DNA from: Fallopia convolvulus
Taxonomy: Eukaryota > Streptophyta > Magnoliopsida > Caryophyllales > Polygonaceae
Direction: 5' to 3'
DNA: 64,000 nucleotides
Assembly (NCBI GenBank): GCA_964016875.1
Contig: OZ024734.1
Location: 55,631,496 to 55,695,495 of the forward strand
How positions within the stretch are numbered: the stretch's first letter is position 1; every line of letters starts with the position of its first letter. This document shows positions 27,801-39,838 of the stretch, piece by piece. The position numbers and the translations under genes were made by a program. The notes under the pieces were generated by a model, which searched no databases, had not been told where the DNA came from, and worked only from the letters and a program-made list of their open reading frames with translations.

Positions 27801-30105
27801 GGTGTTCTCTTCTCTGGCTCCTTCCCCTGGGCTTAATTTTGATTGGTTGGTGTTAATGATATGATTTTACAGGCATACAGACATTTGTATGTCCTTGCAA
27901 CAGAAGCTCGCTGGCTTCAGACACTTGACGTTGACACCGGGCTACCTGTTTATGCTCCATTGGAAATCACCATAAAGGAAACTGAACATCATGCAGAGAC
28001 AACTTATTGTCAGGTCACTCCATGTATTCTTCCGGAGCGTGTAATTGTAAGTCTATCATAACTTGATCTTCTACATTTCCTTGCTTATAAAATCACCCCC
28101 TCCCTCTTTTCATTGTACCAAAAGCTTCATTAAGTTGACTAAAGATTAACTAAGTATAGTTCTTTTTATTTTGAGCAATTGAAATAAAATGTAAAGAATA
28201 ACATGAAACTTATTAAAACTCAGTGTTGCTCCTTTGACAAAAAAAAAATCATTGTTTGTCATTGTCTTGATTGATAATAGCAAGTTTAAGAAGCTGAGCT
28301 CATTGTCAGATTCTCTGACAAGTTCTTTCTGTCATGTCGGTTCTCAATGTTTGTCTCCTTGTAAAGTTATTATTCTTATGAGGTCTTGAAGGAGTTACAT
28401 GTGTGTTGCAGCTGAAAACTGTCAATGTTTGTGGTCCACGATATTGGCCCCAAGTGATAGAACTCGCTCCTGAAGGTAAACTTGTACTGTGAACTCATTG
28501 TTTTCCAAATAAAGATAAGAGAATGACATTATTGCCTGTAATATATGCACAGATAAACCTTGGTGGAATCCTGGGGATAGAAAACACCCTTTCAATTCAG
28601 GTGTCTTATACATTAAGCGCAAGATTGGCGCCTGTTCATATGTGGACGATCCTAGTGGATGTCAGTCACTATTGTCACGAGCAATGCACAAGGTTTGAGT
28701 CAATCTATTGTCTTTTTTTCCTCACTTGATCTTCGTGTCTTATCATTTTGTACTTGGATAGTATGTTCCATTTTCAAGTGACATCTTTCTTTTATTCCAC
28801 ATCAGGCTTTTAGTTTAACAAGCATGAGGACCTCAGTTTCCAGTCCAAATAGTCACGGTGATCTTAGTTCAGTGAAGGTTGACCAGCTGGTCAGAACCTT
28901 TTCCTCTGATCCAAGTCTAATAGCTTTTGCTCAGCTCTGCTGTGACCCTTCCTGGAATTGCAAGTATGAAATGAACAGTTATACAGCTTGATTTACTACA
29001 GAGTTTCTTCTGGATGTTATCTTTAATGATCTTTCACACTTTTGCAGTTCGGATGTTAACTTCCAAGAATTTTGCTTGCAAGTATTATTTGAATGTATCA
29101 GCAAGGACAGACCATCTCTTTTACGGGTAAATCATCAGTAAGGCAATTTTGAATATAAAAAAAAATATACACTCAAAAACAATAGCCAAACAGAAGAAAA
29201 TCTTGTCAATATATGTGGCTGCTTGTACAAAGTTGATGCATTATTACAGAACTTTGGCCAACTCCTTCACTTAATAAGAGCAACACAAGATTTCTATTTT
29301 CACTTCCCATTGCCATGAATAATCTTTCTTTGCACAAAAAATTGCAGGTCTATCTGTCTTTGTATATAATGATCAGATTGATGGCTGATCAGGTTCAGAG
29401 TGATACTCTCATGTTCAAGGACTCGCTTGCTCTGTCTAATTTAAAGGTATGGAATGTTTACCCTCACAATCTACAATGTTTACGTTAGCTTAATTTGCTT
29501 TTGACGATTTCACTGATCTTGTATTATTCAGCTACTAGTATCTTGTTGCTCGAGTTCTTGTTATTTTGTTTTCGTTTTATTTAGCATTTCGTATTGGGTC
29601 TTCCTAATGCTTGTTCATGGACATATTTTAAGAGTCTAAAGCTAGAAATTATATCCAAACTGTCACATATGAAAAACCTTTCTTATGCACCTTGTTTTAT
29701 TTTTGCCTGCAGCTTGCATTAGCCTACAATGAAGCCGTTCTACAAGGAAGACTGACACAATCCCGAAGCGGCATTATTCAACCAATCTTTCTCGGGTCAA
29801 TCAAGAAACGATTGGACGACATCCTTAACTACTCCCCGGGTCTAAAACAAGATCTATGTAAATACTTGAAGCGTGGTGAATGGCCCGTTGGTCTTCAGAG
29901 CGATAAGAGGTCGATTCTTCTTTCTTGGTATCTTCAACGGTTTGGAGTTCCTCCTTCATTTGTTGTTCAGGCAGCCTTGGACAAAATCAAAGCCAAAACC
30001 CGAATTACTACCCGCGTCCCGATTCTGCATTTGCTACTGCCGAGTATTCATCCAAGAGCGATTGCTGTGATAGATGAAGTCTGTAATGCCGAGCCTTGTG
30101 CGTAA
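9854..30105 (+). CDS. APC1: Anaphase-promoting complex/cyclosome subunit 1
   Basis: Largest scaffold subunit of the APC/C ubiquitin ligase, which drives mitotic exit. 38 exons, 5502 nt, 1833 aa: 9854-10092, 10822-10885, 11884-11968, 12478-12725, 12882-12987, 13113-13276, 13425-13612, 13697-13766, 14002-14166, 14285-14341, 14660-15141, 16452-16911, 17174-17512, 18034-18117, 18761-18853, 19028-19087, 19641-19739, 20034-20174, 21912-21992, 22379-22450, 23260-23331, 23704-23797, 23864-23946, 24371-24424, 24538-24615, 24997-25118, 25288-25448, 25620-25696, 25803-25916, 26005-26106, 27510-27650, 27873-28046, 28412-28475, 28553-28692, 28806-28963, 29048-29126, 29348-29446, 29713-30105. The N-terminus (GEFKPLGLIAE, then HELFIRGNR and IWTTGLRVYKRF) and the middle (GLHLAPLQ, NSVHAGLLLALGLHGHL, LGLAASYRGT, the proteasome/cyclosome-type repeat region) match plant APC1. 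Phases are consistent and the total is divisible by three. The start is the first ATG before the conserved FKPLGLIAE. Exon 10 (57 nt) has the weakest boundary signals. Confidence 0.93.
15859..16118 (+). repeat. Tandem duplication of about 130 bp in APC1 intron 11
   Basis: The block beginning gatttatcatttctg and containing ttctgggcttccagtatg is present twice at a 130-bp spacing with only a few differences (for example gagggtagat versus gagcgtagat). It is intronic. The near identity suggests a recent duplication. Confidence 0.85.
20680..20990 (-). mobile_element. LINE remnant in APC1 intron 18
   Basis: Minus-strand translation gives TIYYTWKA, a stop, then NDAIFRGCALNVTK. This is the W-K-A-x-N-D-x-I-F-R-G segment found between reverse transcriptase and RNase H in plant L1-type elements. 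It is interrupted by a stop and has no recognisable target-site duplication, so it is older than the copies at 8970 and 30716. It explains part of the 1.7-kb intron 18. Confidence 0.5.
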
Positions 30106-30131
30106 AAGGTATTGATCAGCTGCCAAGTACT

Positions 30132-30311
30132 CTTATAGACACTGTTCTAAAAAATCCTATTTATGCCCTGTCTAGACGCTAGAAGGTCTCAGCCCGCCCA
30201 GTCATCCAACCCGTCTAGGACCGCCTAGACAACCGTTCTGGCCGTCTAGACGCTAGATGGTCCCTCTTCACGCAGGGTCCACCTAGCGTTTTTTAGAACA
30301 TTGCTTATAGG
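30132..30311. mobile_element. hAT-type MITE in the APC1 3' flank
   Basis: A 164-bp element (30140-30303) with 15-bp terminal inverted repeats, left cactgttctaaaaaa and the right end inverted caatgttctaaaaaa (14 of 15). It is flanked by 8-bp target duplications cttataga (30132-30139) and cttatagg (30304-30311), 7 of 8 matching. The interior is GC-rich and full of short cctagac/gtctaga inverted motifs. Eight-base duplications and CA-starting inverted repeats are typical of hAT. It begins 34 bp after the APC1 stop codon, so it probably lies in the 3' UTR. Confidence 0.85.
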
Positions 30312-30715
30312 ACAACATTTCCCTTTTCGTGTTAGAAGCCAGGAACTCGGAAACTCATTTCTAGTGTAAAATAATGGTTACTCAAGAGTTTCCCTGTGTC
30401 TGTCATTTCCCATTTCTGTTTCGGGTCAGAAAATGGGAACTCGGAAACTCATTTCTAGTGTAAAAATCTGGTAATTCGGCATCTTCCATTGTCTGTATCG
30501 TTTTTGTTTTCCATTTCGGTGTAACATAGCATATATTTATTTGCATAGAGGTCAACAATATCATAAAAATGTTGACATATTTGTAGCTTTGTTAGATGTC
30601 AGATCATATTAGTCAAGTTTAGTTGGTTGTGTAGACAACAATGGCTTCCTACTTTGTGTGACTTTGTCTACGCTTTTTTTTTGGCGTTACTCTTTTGGAT
30701 GCTGCTTTTTATCCT
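30312..30715. repeat. APC1 3' flank with a perfect 30-bp direct repeat
   Basis: The 30-base sequence starting ggaactcggaaactcatttc is identical at 30342-30371 and 30436-30465, in a stretch with no gene. It is probably APC1 3' UTR or flank; nothing else is recognised. Confidence 0.8.
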
Positions 30716-31240
30716 TCAAAAGAATGGATTTTTTTTCTTCTAGAAGTAGAGGTGGCACTCTCCGGTTTCTCAAAGTGGGCGTTTTATTAATAATAAGAAA
30801 ATGGGCTAAGTAGTTAGTAAATGGGGGATAGCCCGACCCCTAACATCGTCAAGAAGTAGTAAAGAAATTCCCTCAGGCGGGGCAAGTAATACATAAAGTC
30901 CTAACGAATAATTAAAAAAACATAGACGCGAGGCAATCCGCAACGCGATTCACCTCACGATACACATGACAGAATTGAATATTCCAATCCCTACTACAAA
31001 AGCCTTGGCATTGTAGAACCAGGCTAGACAAAGGGTTACACTTATTAATTTTACACTGTAAAAGGCGAATAACAACATGGCCGACTCGACGATGACTTGA
31101 CGAAACCCGAGATCCACCATTGAGCACTTCCCACAGTTCTGCCATCGGCACTGAACAAACTCCAATGTTATGGACAAAACCGCTAATCCACCGACCATCC
31201 ACGTCTCTAATAATTCCACCCGACGTCTCAAAAGAATGGA
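30716..31240 (-). mobile_element. 5'-truncated LINE (L1 type) with RNase H domain
   Basis: A perfect 13-bp target-site duplication (tcaaaagaatgga) occurs at 30716-30728 and 31228-31240. A poly(T) run follows the left copy, so the element is on the minus strand. The minus strand encodes broken RNase H sequence split over two frames: DGRWISGFVHNIG, MAELWEV, LGFRQVIVES, then CHVYREVNRVADCLA, the usual C-terminal end of the LINE RNase H domain. About 180 bp of non-coding 3' UTR precede the tail. It is a dead copy. Confidence 0.88.
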
Positions 31241-31840
31241 ATTAGTTTACCATTTTTCTTGTTTATTGATGTAAAAAAATCCATGTGTTGTTCAATCATA
31301 CTCTGTTCGGTTTTTATAATTGAACTTTTTGAGTATTATTGAACGCACTAAAAAATCTGAAACGATAATATATGTAGCTGTAAAAGTATACATTATGGTT
31401 TGGACGTGAAAATAAAGTATCGGTAGGTAGGTGTCCAATTCATATTAATTATGTTCGAACAATCTTTTCAACTGGGTCTCACTAATAATGCATCCTTGCA
31501 ACGAGTCACGTTCGTGTATTTTATTATAAATTCGTTCGTAAAACATGCTCTCAAATAACTAATGTGATTATTTGACTTGGCTCCTCGTTTTTAGTGTTGT
31601 GGTATTTTATAAGTTAAATTAAAGTTTATATATCGATAATGACAAAAAAAAATGCTAAGAAAAGGTCGGTCATTTGTTTGAATTAGTATCAGGGTGTACA
31701 ACCTGGCTACTTAACTTCATGTTTAAATTCTTGATCTGTCCGCGTAAATCTGAGAATGGGTTTTATTTATTTATTCTGGTACTCGTACAAACTTGTATTT
31801 TTTTTAACTCTCCTAGATGTAAGATATCAATTATTTTTAC

Positions 31841-32084
31841 TACCATAAAAGACGGTCCTGTTCCCATGGAGTTTGTGAGAAACTCTATGGGTGAATTTAC
31901 TAAAACCCTATAGTAAATTGGTGAACCCGTCGGGAAAAAAGAAAAAAGAAAAAAATAATAACTTGATATGGAGAGAGAAAAATCAAATCTCAACCGTTCA
32001 ATTTGTATTTAATGGTCATGATTTATTCAACTCTATCTATGGAGTTTTTTCACAACTCCACTGGAACTAATTCCCATAAAAGAG
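31841..32084. mobile_element. MITE candidate, Mutator-like
   Basis: Inverted repeats of about 30 bp: left from 31860 (gttcccatggagtttgtgag), and the right end ending at 32067, inverted gttccagtggagttgtgaaa. Both sides are flanked by a near-identical direct repeat (ccataaaagacg / ccataaaagagg) that could be the target duplication. Length and inverted repeats fit a MITE, but the exact ends and superfamily are uncertain. Confidence 0.45.
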
Positions 32085-33800
32085 GCAGGTAGCAATAAAA
32101 AAAAGACTTTCGGGACTGTGTTCAGTGATTTCACATGGATGTCTTAATATAGTGCAATCATCTTTAAGTCGAGATCACCTAAATTCCAAATGGATTGTCT
32201 AATAATGTCTCTAAACTCCAAATTTATTAGGTAAATAAGGAGATGGATAACCTTTCAGTACTTTATAATTTTGTATAATCAATATCTATACTTTTACGGT
32301 GTAAACACTTGGGCGGTGTTTTCACTGTTGTGTATTGGGATGTACAAAAAATCTGTGGGACGAGGACTCGTTTTTAATGGGGCGAGGATTATCTAACGTG
32401 TTGGAGAACGGATGGAGACGAGGATCAGTTTTATATTCCCCATTTTAAATGGGTAGAGACAGGAGAGGTACTATCCGTCCTAAATCCCGCCTATATGTAC
32501 CGATGTATTTTTTGTTTCTTAATTCATAAAACATAATTTTTTAAAATATAATTTTACTTTTTAATATTAAATCTTATATATATTTACAAATTATAGAATG
32601 ATATTTTACTTTTATGTTATATAAATTTGATATTTGTAATTATTTCTAAAGTTTTAAATAATAAATCACTAGTTTAAAATATATATTTTATAATAAACGA
32701 GAATCGCTAATAACTCATAATCAATAGAGATTCCCAGCTCCATTCTTCGCTAAGGATTATACAAATATACGTCCTGCTCCTCCATGTAGTTTTGTAAAAT
32801 GAAAAAAAAACAACTAAAGAGTAAATCCCATAAAGTTATTTTTTTTGGTAGAATCCCATAAAGTTATTTACTCCATATAAGGTAACGTGTAGATTTATCA
32901 GTGAAATGGTAATATATTGGCGGGCGGGAAAATGACAGTACGGGCTTAAAGCTAACGGTCAACGAACAAGCCGTGTCTGATACGTGGCAACTCCATCTCC
33001 CCATCTCATTTCATTTCAATTAACACTTCGAGCACTATACGACAAATGTTATGTCGGAGCTCACACGGTTCGAATTATTTTACACGGTATTATCATTTTC
33101 ATAAATTTATCCACAAATTATGAAAAAGAATTCACAACATTATCAATCTCAAAAATAAAAAAAATTACCATATGAAATCATGTTACTTATTCATTTCACC
33201 ACGAATTCTCTTAGCACATAAAAATAATTTCCAAAATGCTAGTTTAGCACTTTCTCTTCAAGCATTTAGATTATTTTATTTAATAATTAGATTAATCTTA
33301 CAAGACAATTAATTTGACGTCTATTTTAACAGAATTTTAAAAAACTCAAGGTAAACTTATTTTTTTCAAAACAAACTCTAAAATATGAAAATCAATCAAT
33401 ATACTAATATTTTACATATTATCAAAATAGACGATCTTAAAGTCATTAGAATCATTCTGGGCACACATTATTGATACATTGTTTTATAGTTAATTTTTAA
33501 TAATAATTTAATTTTTATTATTGTGAAAAGTTTTAAATAATTTATTTTACATAACTTTATGTATCACATTTAAAATTTCAAATAAATCAATTATATCTTT
33601 TCCGAATCAAATTCTCAACTGTTACAAATAATCTTTGAAAATTAAATTCATTATCCGCCCATAAATTATACCACACAATTACAAATTTAATTTCATAATA
33701 TCTTAAAAATATTATCCATGAAATCCAACTAGTTTTGGGTAATATCCCTTTCTAGATGATTTTATACCTAGTGTAGGGTCGTTTTGTGTAATTGACCGAC
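32085..33800. other. AT-rich intergenic region, no gene recognised
   Basis: Strongly AT-rich, especially 32510-33720, with no coding sequence or repeat family that I can name. The part near 32330-32480 has purine-rich g-g-a-c-g-a-g-g repeats, possibly an old transposon remnant. The last few hundred bases probably include the PLC promoter. Confidence 0.5.
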
Positions 33801-33810
33801 CTATATAAAC
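33801..33810 (+). promoter_or_regulatory. Candidate TATA box for the PLC gene
   Basis: ctatataaac, a good match to the plant TATA consensus, lies 271 bp upstream of the PLC start codon. It is followed at the expected distance (about 30-35 bp) by pyrimidine-rich sequence (ggtcttttcag) where transcription could start. The 5' leader would then be about 245 nt. Confidence 0.5.
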
Positions 33811-34080
33811 AAGAAGTTAAAGCGCTTGGTCTTTTCAGCCTTGAATCGTTTAAATAGTGCCACGAACGAAAAAGATCCCAAAAAACATTCAGTTTCCGGA
33901 TCATTCCAAATCAAAACATCTCATTGGAGCATTCTCTCATCCTCTCCGGCGACGACTTTCCGTTCATTCTCACCGGCGCCGCCGAGATCTCCTCGATTTC
34001 CACATTCAACTTCCAGTAGTAACCAGAGGAATAGATCAGTAGAGTTCGATTTAGGGAGAATTTGAAAGGGGAGGGGCAAA

Positions 34081-37000
34081 ATGGGGAGTTACAGTTACAA
34101 AATGTTCATGTGCTTTACTCGGAAATTCAAGATCAACGAGGTCCGGCCACCGGCGGACGTCAACGAGGCGTTCGGGAGGTACGCCAACGGCGGAGCCTAC
34201 ATGAGCGCCGCTCAACTCCGGCGGTTTCTGGTGGAGGTTCAGAAGATGGAGCCTGCAGAGGCCGAATCGGAATCTCACCGCATCGTTCAGCAGATGAATC
34301 AGAAGCGGAGACATCTGAGCATTTTCGCGAAACAGCAAGGGCTTACTCTGGACGATTTCTTCTTCTGCCTCTTCGATTGCGATCTCAATGGCCCCATAAA
34401 TACTCAGGCAATTGCATTTTTTACTTCTGATTTGAACTTTTGTCTGTTGCTTGAGTTGAAATGCGATGTTTACTTGATTTGCTGATTTTGACGAATTTGA
34501 AATGCGGGGAAATGAGTTCGAATACTGATTGCGTAAGAGAGGAGAGGTGTTGTAAACTTTGATTCGTAATTTGAACCAGTCTCGAAGTTGAATAAGTTGA
34601 ATGAGTGATTTTAGGGATGCCTGGAGTAATTTGATCAATCATGTTAAAATTGAATTGGCATCTTGCTCTTCAAAAGTTCAATTTGATTGAATTGGATTGG
34701 AATCTGATGGAATCACTCAAAATGGCTATAGTTTTCATCAATTATCTATCAATTCTAGAAAAGTGATTGGAACTTATGGAAGAAATGAGTAGTTGTAGAA
34801 CAAGACTGATGAGAAATGCCTTGATTCACTGTATAGAATTGTGGTGTCATAAATGCCACTTCAATTATGGCAGGATTATGCTTGTTTTTGTTTGGCCTGC
34901 TGTCCTATATATTTAATGCTTTTGAGTGGCTAGCTGATATGATGAATTCATTCTTTGGTTCTTGACAAACAGTATATGTATGTGTGATATCCTTCAGGTG
35001 CACAATGACATGAGTGCTCCATTGCAACATTATTTCATATACACAGGTCACAATTCATACCTGACTGGCAACCAACTCAGCAGTGACTGCAGCGACGTCC
35101 CCATCATCAAGGCCTTGCAAAGAGGCGTCAGGGTGATTGAACTCGATATATGGCCTAATTCCGCCAAAGACAACATCAATGTTCTCCATGGAAGGTACCA
35201 TATTAATAACATTATTCTATATGAAATCGAAATAGAGTTAACTTTGTGTTGAACTAAATGCAGGACCTTGACAACTCCTGTTCCACTTCTCAAATGTCTG
35301 AAATCTATTCGAGACCATGCATTTGCAACATCGCCGTATCCTGTAGTAATAACCCTAGAAGATCATCTTACTGCAGACCTTCAAGCTAAAGTGGCAAAGG
35401 TAGGAAAAAATATGCCATTTGATATACTGAAATATCAAATTCACATTTTTTCATTTCCATACAAATTAAGCGAATCTGTTTCCAGATGGTGACAGAAATC
35501 TTTGGAGATATGTTATACTACCCTCAATCTGGTAGCTTAGAAAATGTGCCTTCACCAGAAGAATTGAAATATAAGATTATTCTTTCAACCAAGCCACCGA
35601 AAGAATACCTTGAAACCAAGCAAGAGAAGGACAAAGAGGAGGCCGTGCAGGCTAGGAGTTCATCTTATGGCGAAGAGGATTTTCAAGACGCACAAGAGGA
35701 TGAGACACCAAATGAAAGCGATTCTGATTCAGATGAAGATGAGGCTGATTTCTCCATTAGTAAAGCAACTGCTGCACCAGAGTACAAACGCCTCATTGCA
35801 ATTCATGCAGGGAAACCAAAGCATGGGTTGAAAAATGCACTCACAGCCGGTCTTGAAAAAGTTAGACGACTTAGTTTGAGTGAACAGGCTCTTGAAAGAG
35901 CGACTTCACAGTATGCAAAAGATGTTGTGAGGTAATACAAATACTAAAAACAAGCTCATTTTTTGTAAGTGTTTTTGTTGGGTAAAAAGTTTACTCTTTG
36001 GCTTTCTGTTCTTCATTTTTAGGTTCACACAGAGAAACTTTCTTCGGATTTACCCCAAGGGAACTCGTATTAGATCTTCAAATTATCAACCGTTGATTGC
36101 GTGGTCACACGGAGCTCAAATGGTTGCCTTTAACATGCAGGTTAGTTCCTTTCGCATTTTAATGTAAAGCTTATGAGTTTAATTTTGGTTAAAATCTTGC
36201 AGGAGTGATCATTTGTCATAATGTTTGGATGGTTTGTCCTGCTATTCTTTTGTAATCAATTGTTCTGATTACAGGGTTACGGAAGCTCTTTGTGGTTGAT
36301 GCATGGGATGTTCAGATCAAATGGAGGATGCGGCTATGTTAAAAAGCCTGAGATCTTGATGAAGAAAGATGCTGGTGCTGAAAATGATATTTTCAATCCC
36401 AAAGTCCCACTGCCTGTGAAGAAAACTCTCAAAGTAATTTTATCCTTCCGACAAAATCTTAATGAAATTGATTACTGGTCAAAGCTTCTTCAATTGACAC
36501 CAGATTTGTTACTTTTTATAGGTTTCAGTGTACATGGGTGATGGTTGGCATATGGATTTCAGCAAAACACATTTTGATGCTTATTCTCCACCAGATTTTT
36601 ACACAAAGGTAACTTTACACTTTCCATACTTCTTACTATTGAAATCTAATTGGTATAGAATGTTTCTATCATTTCAAGTAAGAATTCCAGTTAAAGATAG
36701 GCAGCTAGCAATACTTCATATTATTGGCTTATGATACAAATCCTGCAATGTTTGACAAGAGGTTTATGATACACAACTAAAACTAGTGAAAATATGCAGT
36801 TACAAGTAGTAGGCGTACCGGCAGATTGCAAAAAGCAGAAAACCAAGGTAATAGAAGATGACTGGGCTCCAATTTGGAATGAGGAGTTCCTTTTCACACT
36901 CACTGTGCCTGAACTGGCTTTACTTCGGATCGAGGTAAGGGAATATGACGTATCGGAAAAAGACGATTTTGGAGGGCAGACTTGTTTTCCAATCTCTGAG

Positions 37001-37093
37001 ATAAAACAAGGATTCCGAGCGGTTCCTCTCTGCGATAAGAAAGGAGAGAAGCTCCCTAATACTAGGCTCTTGATGAGGTTTGATTTCATTTAG
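34081..37093 (+). CDS. PLC: Phosphoinositide-specific phospholipase C (plant PLC)
   Basis: Hydrolyses phosphatidylinositol phosphates at the plasma membrane in a calcium-dependent way. Exons: 34081-34407, 34998-35194, 35264-35399, 35486-35931, 36023-36140, 36275-36433, 36522-36608, 36800-37093; 1764 nt, 587 aa. Order of domains: an N-terminal EF-hand-like region (about 1-105); the X domain with catalytic-type His127 (YTGHNSYLTGNQ) and His173 (VLHGR); a Glu/Asp/Ser-rich linker (about 265-300); the Y domain (SSNYQPLIAWSHGAQMVAFN); and a C2 domain ending LLMRFDFI. There is no PH domain, as in all plant PLCs. Exon 1 ends GPINTQ at cag/gcaatt, so intron 1 appears to be GC-AG; no in-phase GT lies nearby and exon 2 resumes in phase with VHNDMSAPL. 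An intact, probably functional gene. Confidence 0.94.
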
Positions 37094-38398
37094 AGTAGTA
37101 AGAACACCTCTTCACACCACACCACACCGCAACACACTGTTGCATAGGTCTTTACATACACTAAGTTCTTGTAATCATATTCTTCCTCCGAATCGAAATT
37201 TTCTATTTTGAGTAAGAATCCATGGAAAATGAAAATTTGTCTGTATTTAATTAGGGTAGGAAACAGCTTCAAATGCCTGCAGATTTTGAAGTTTGATTGT
37301 TCACTGGTCCAGGTTGTGTTGTTGTACACCATTTTCTGTTTTTTGTGATGTCTGAGTTGTTGTAATACATAATCATTGTCTCTGTTGCTCATTCATGGAG
37401 CCGATTTGATCTTTGACTATACAATCACTATGTTTTTTGACATTGACTAATTGTGTGGAATGCAAGATTGTATCTATGCAACCAAATCCTCTATTCAATT
37501 TTGTATTTTACTTAAATTGTGTCTTACATTATTGTGCGATTACTAGCCTAAGTAATATTGAAGATGGAATTTCTTGTCACTAATAGACAAACGATATTGT
37601 ATTTGAAATTGTTGCCCCTTTGTCCTTAGAAAAAAGTGCAGTACACTCGTAATATTTTAAGCGGTTTTCTATTTTTGTGTCCTAAAAATACATATTTATA
37701 AGCTATTACACTATTTAAGGGAATGAAAAATTGCAGAAAAACCCAACTTATAAGGCATTTGCGAAAAATAACATGAACTTTCAAAGTTGTGGCAAATAAC
37801 CCTAATTATGTGGGGGTAGGTTAAGATCACTAGCCCCAATGAAGATGAAACTTGTCACTAATAGTCAAAAGATATCGTATTTGAAGTTGATGTCACCCAC
37901 TCACCCCTAATCAATCTTAATAAACAATATATGACGATGTCATGTGGCGCAGTAAAAAAAATCTTAAATTTAACAATGCTTAGCTTAGTGATCACAATCT
38001 ACCTCATAATTGAAGCTATTTTTCGCAAGTTTCAAATTTTAGGTTATTATTCCACAAGACCACAACCACCTCTAAAGATGAGCTTATTTCCTTTAATTTT
38101 CCAATTTAAATCCAATAAAAAATATTTAAAAAGTCCTAAAAGTATTAAGGTAGAGAATATTGTCGGGCACTACGTATTTTACTCACTCCAAGCCTGAATT
38201 TACTTTTTGGTCCTTCTATATTTGATTGTTTTGGTCGTTTGGGTCCGACCTTTCCTTAGCCGGTTTCGACTGCCGCCTAGTGCGACCTCTCGATTCACCA
38301 GACTTGTCTAGTTACCAAATTCTTACCTTTTTTGAAAAAAATTATAAAATTATAAAACCTTATCCTAGCCTATTTTGATTATTTCCCCATTTTTTTTA
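37094..38398. repeat. PLC 3' flank with a diverged direct repeat
   Basis: The PLC 3' UTR and intergenic sequence. A repeat of about 48 bp (starting acttgtcactaatag and running through gatat.gtatttgaa) occurs at about 37570-37615 and 37849-37895, about 85 percent identical. No gene is recognised. The T-rich run at 38391-38397 abuts the Helitron terminus. Confidence 0.5.
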
Positions 38399-38410
38399 CT
38401 AGCAAGGGGC

Positions 38411-38425
38411 CCGTGCGTTGCACGG
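38411..38425 (-). other. Helitron 3' hairpin
   Basis: A perfect 6-bp stem (ccgtgc/gcacgg) with a 3-base loop, 8 bases from the terminal CTAG. In Helitrons this palindrome marks the end of strand transfer. Confidence 0.8.
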
Positions 38426-38769
38426 AGCTTATTGCAGGCTGTTGGAGATACATTAGCGCATACCATAGCTAGGATTCTTATACTAATACTATGGATTCGA
38501 GCTACAATTATCAAAAATCTGAAATGTGAAAATCGAAATCTTGTATAATTCAATTTTAGAAAGAAAAGATATTTGTTGAACCATTAAGTAACACCAAAGC
38601 ACACAGAAATCAATTATGTCAAGCTTTAAACTAACACAGTTCATAATAAGCAAATGAAAGCATCCATTTGAACTGATTACGATAAAGAATAACTAAAAAT
38701 ATTTGAAATCCAAAAAAAAAAAGCTCTGAACTTTTGAACCATCCAAATTTGACCTAGATTTGCATAATC

Positions 38770-39283
38770 AATCAATCAATCGACCCTCTTGGAAAGAAGC
38801 TTCGCCCGTGGCGACATCCTCAACGGTGAATTCCTCCTTGGACTTATCAACGGTGCGTCCCTTGGCCTTAAGCTTTGCATCTATCAATGCTATCACATCT
38901 TCACTTATTTTGACTCAACTTTTTTCCCTTGTGCAATATTAAGACACGAGATGAAATGAGCAGCAACTGCAGCATCAATGTTGCAAATACCAAACTGATT
39001 CTATAAATCCCAATTACATTACTAACCTCATCAGCATGGTCAAATCCACAAGGCTGAGCATCAATAACCAATGTCATCCCACTGACGGAGAGGGGTCATT
39101 AGGTGGAGGAGGAGGTATTGTTTCATCAAATGGAGTTGCCGGAGGCGGTGGAATCGTTTCCTCAACTGGCAGATTAGCTGGAGGTGGTGGAATCATTCCA
39201 TCAGCTGGAAAAGCTCCCATGTGAACAGGAGGTATACCGTAAGGATGATGATAATAATAGTCAATGTTTGTCCAATAAAGCAC
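38770..39283 (-). pseudogene. Unidentified proline-rich gene fragment within the Helitron
   Basis: In order on the minus strand: a proline-rich piece with PPVHMGAF, MIPPPPANLP and TIPPPPATPF (39283-39074), then MTLVIDAQPCGFDHADE (about 39079-39030), then NIDAAVAAHFISCLNIAQGK (about 38980-38920), then EDVIALIDAKLKAKGRTVDK and FTVEDVATGE (about 38905-38795). The pieces are in different frames, separated by what look like introns. They read like exons of one protein, but I do not recognise the family. Confidence 0.4.
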
Positions 39284-39838
39284 TTTCGTCCCGAGTCAGT
39301 TTTTTATATCTTATGTGGTGACTTACTTCACAATTCCTAGTGTTGATAATAATTGTGTCCAAGGACTATGAAAAATAATGTTATTATTTGCTGAGGCATA
39401 TGGTAATTTGGTGCTAAAGAGTGCAAAAAGCTAGTCAGACATCATCTTGATTCAATCACAAGCCCATACTCTCTAGCCTGCTACGAAAGTGCTTTTCAAA
39501 TAGGATTTGGCTCCAGTGTAACTTCATTTAACCAAGCATAGCTGTTGGAGTGACAGCTCTTGCATATTTGAACCATAGCAATCAAGATCCGACTTGATTC
39601 TAAAAATTAACCTTATGTGCAAGATTGACATACATATGTAGTAAAGAATGTAATAAAGAATGAAAACCCAGCCGAATTAAAATTCATATCAAGGGGCTCT
39701 TGCTGTCCTGCAGCAATTGCTATCAAGTTCGGCGCCTATACGTAGTAGTCCTAGCCCCTGCAAATTAGAGATTAAACACAAACACAATCAACTCTCGAGC
39801 CTCCACTTGGCAAATGCTTAATCAACGAGAGATTAAAT

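Noticed and set aside
34051..34638. A 195-codon minus-strand frame opposite PLC exon 1
   Set aside because: It is the antisense shadow of a GC-rich coding exon and ignores the clear PLC frame.
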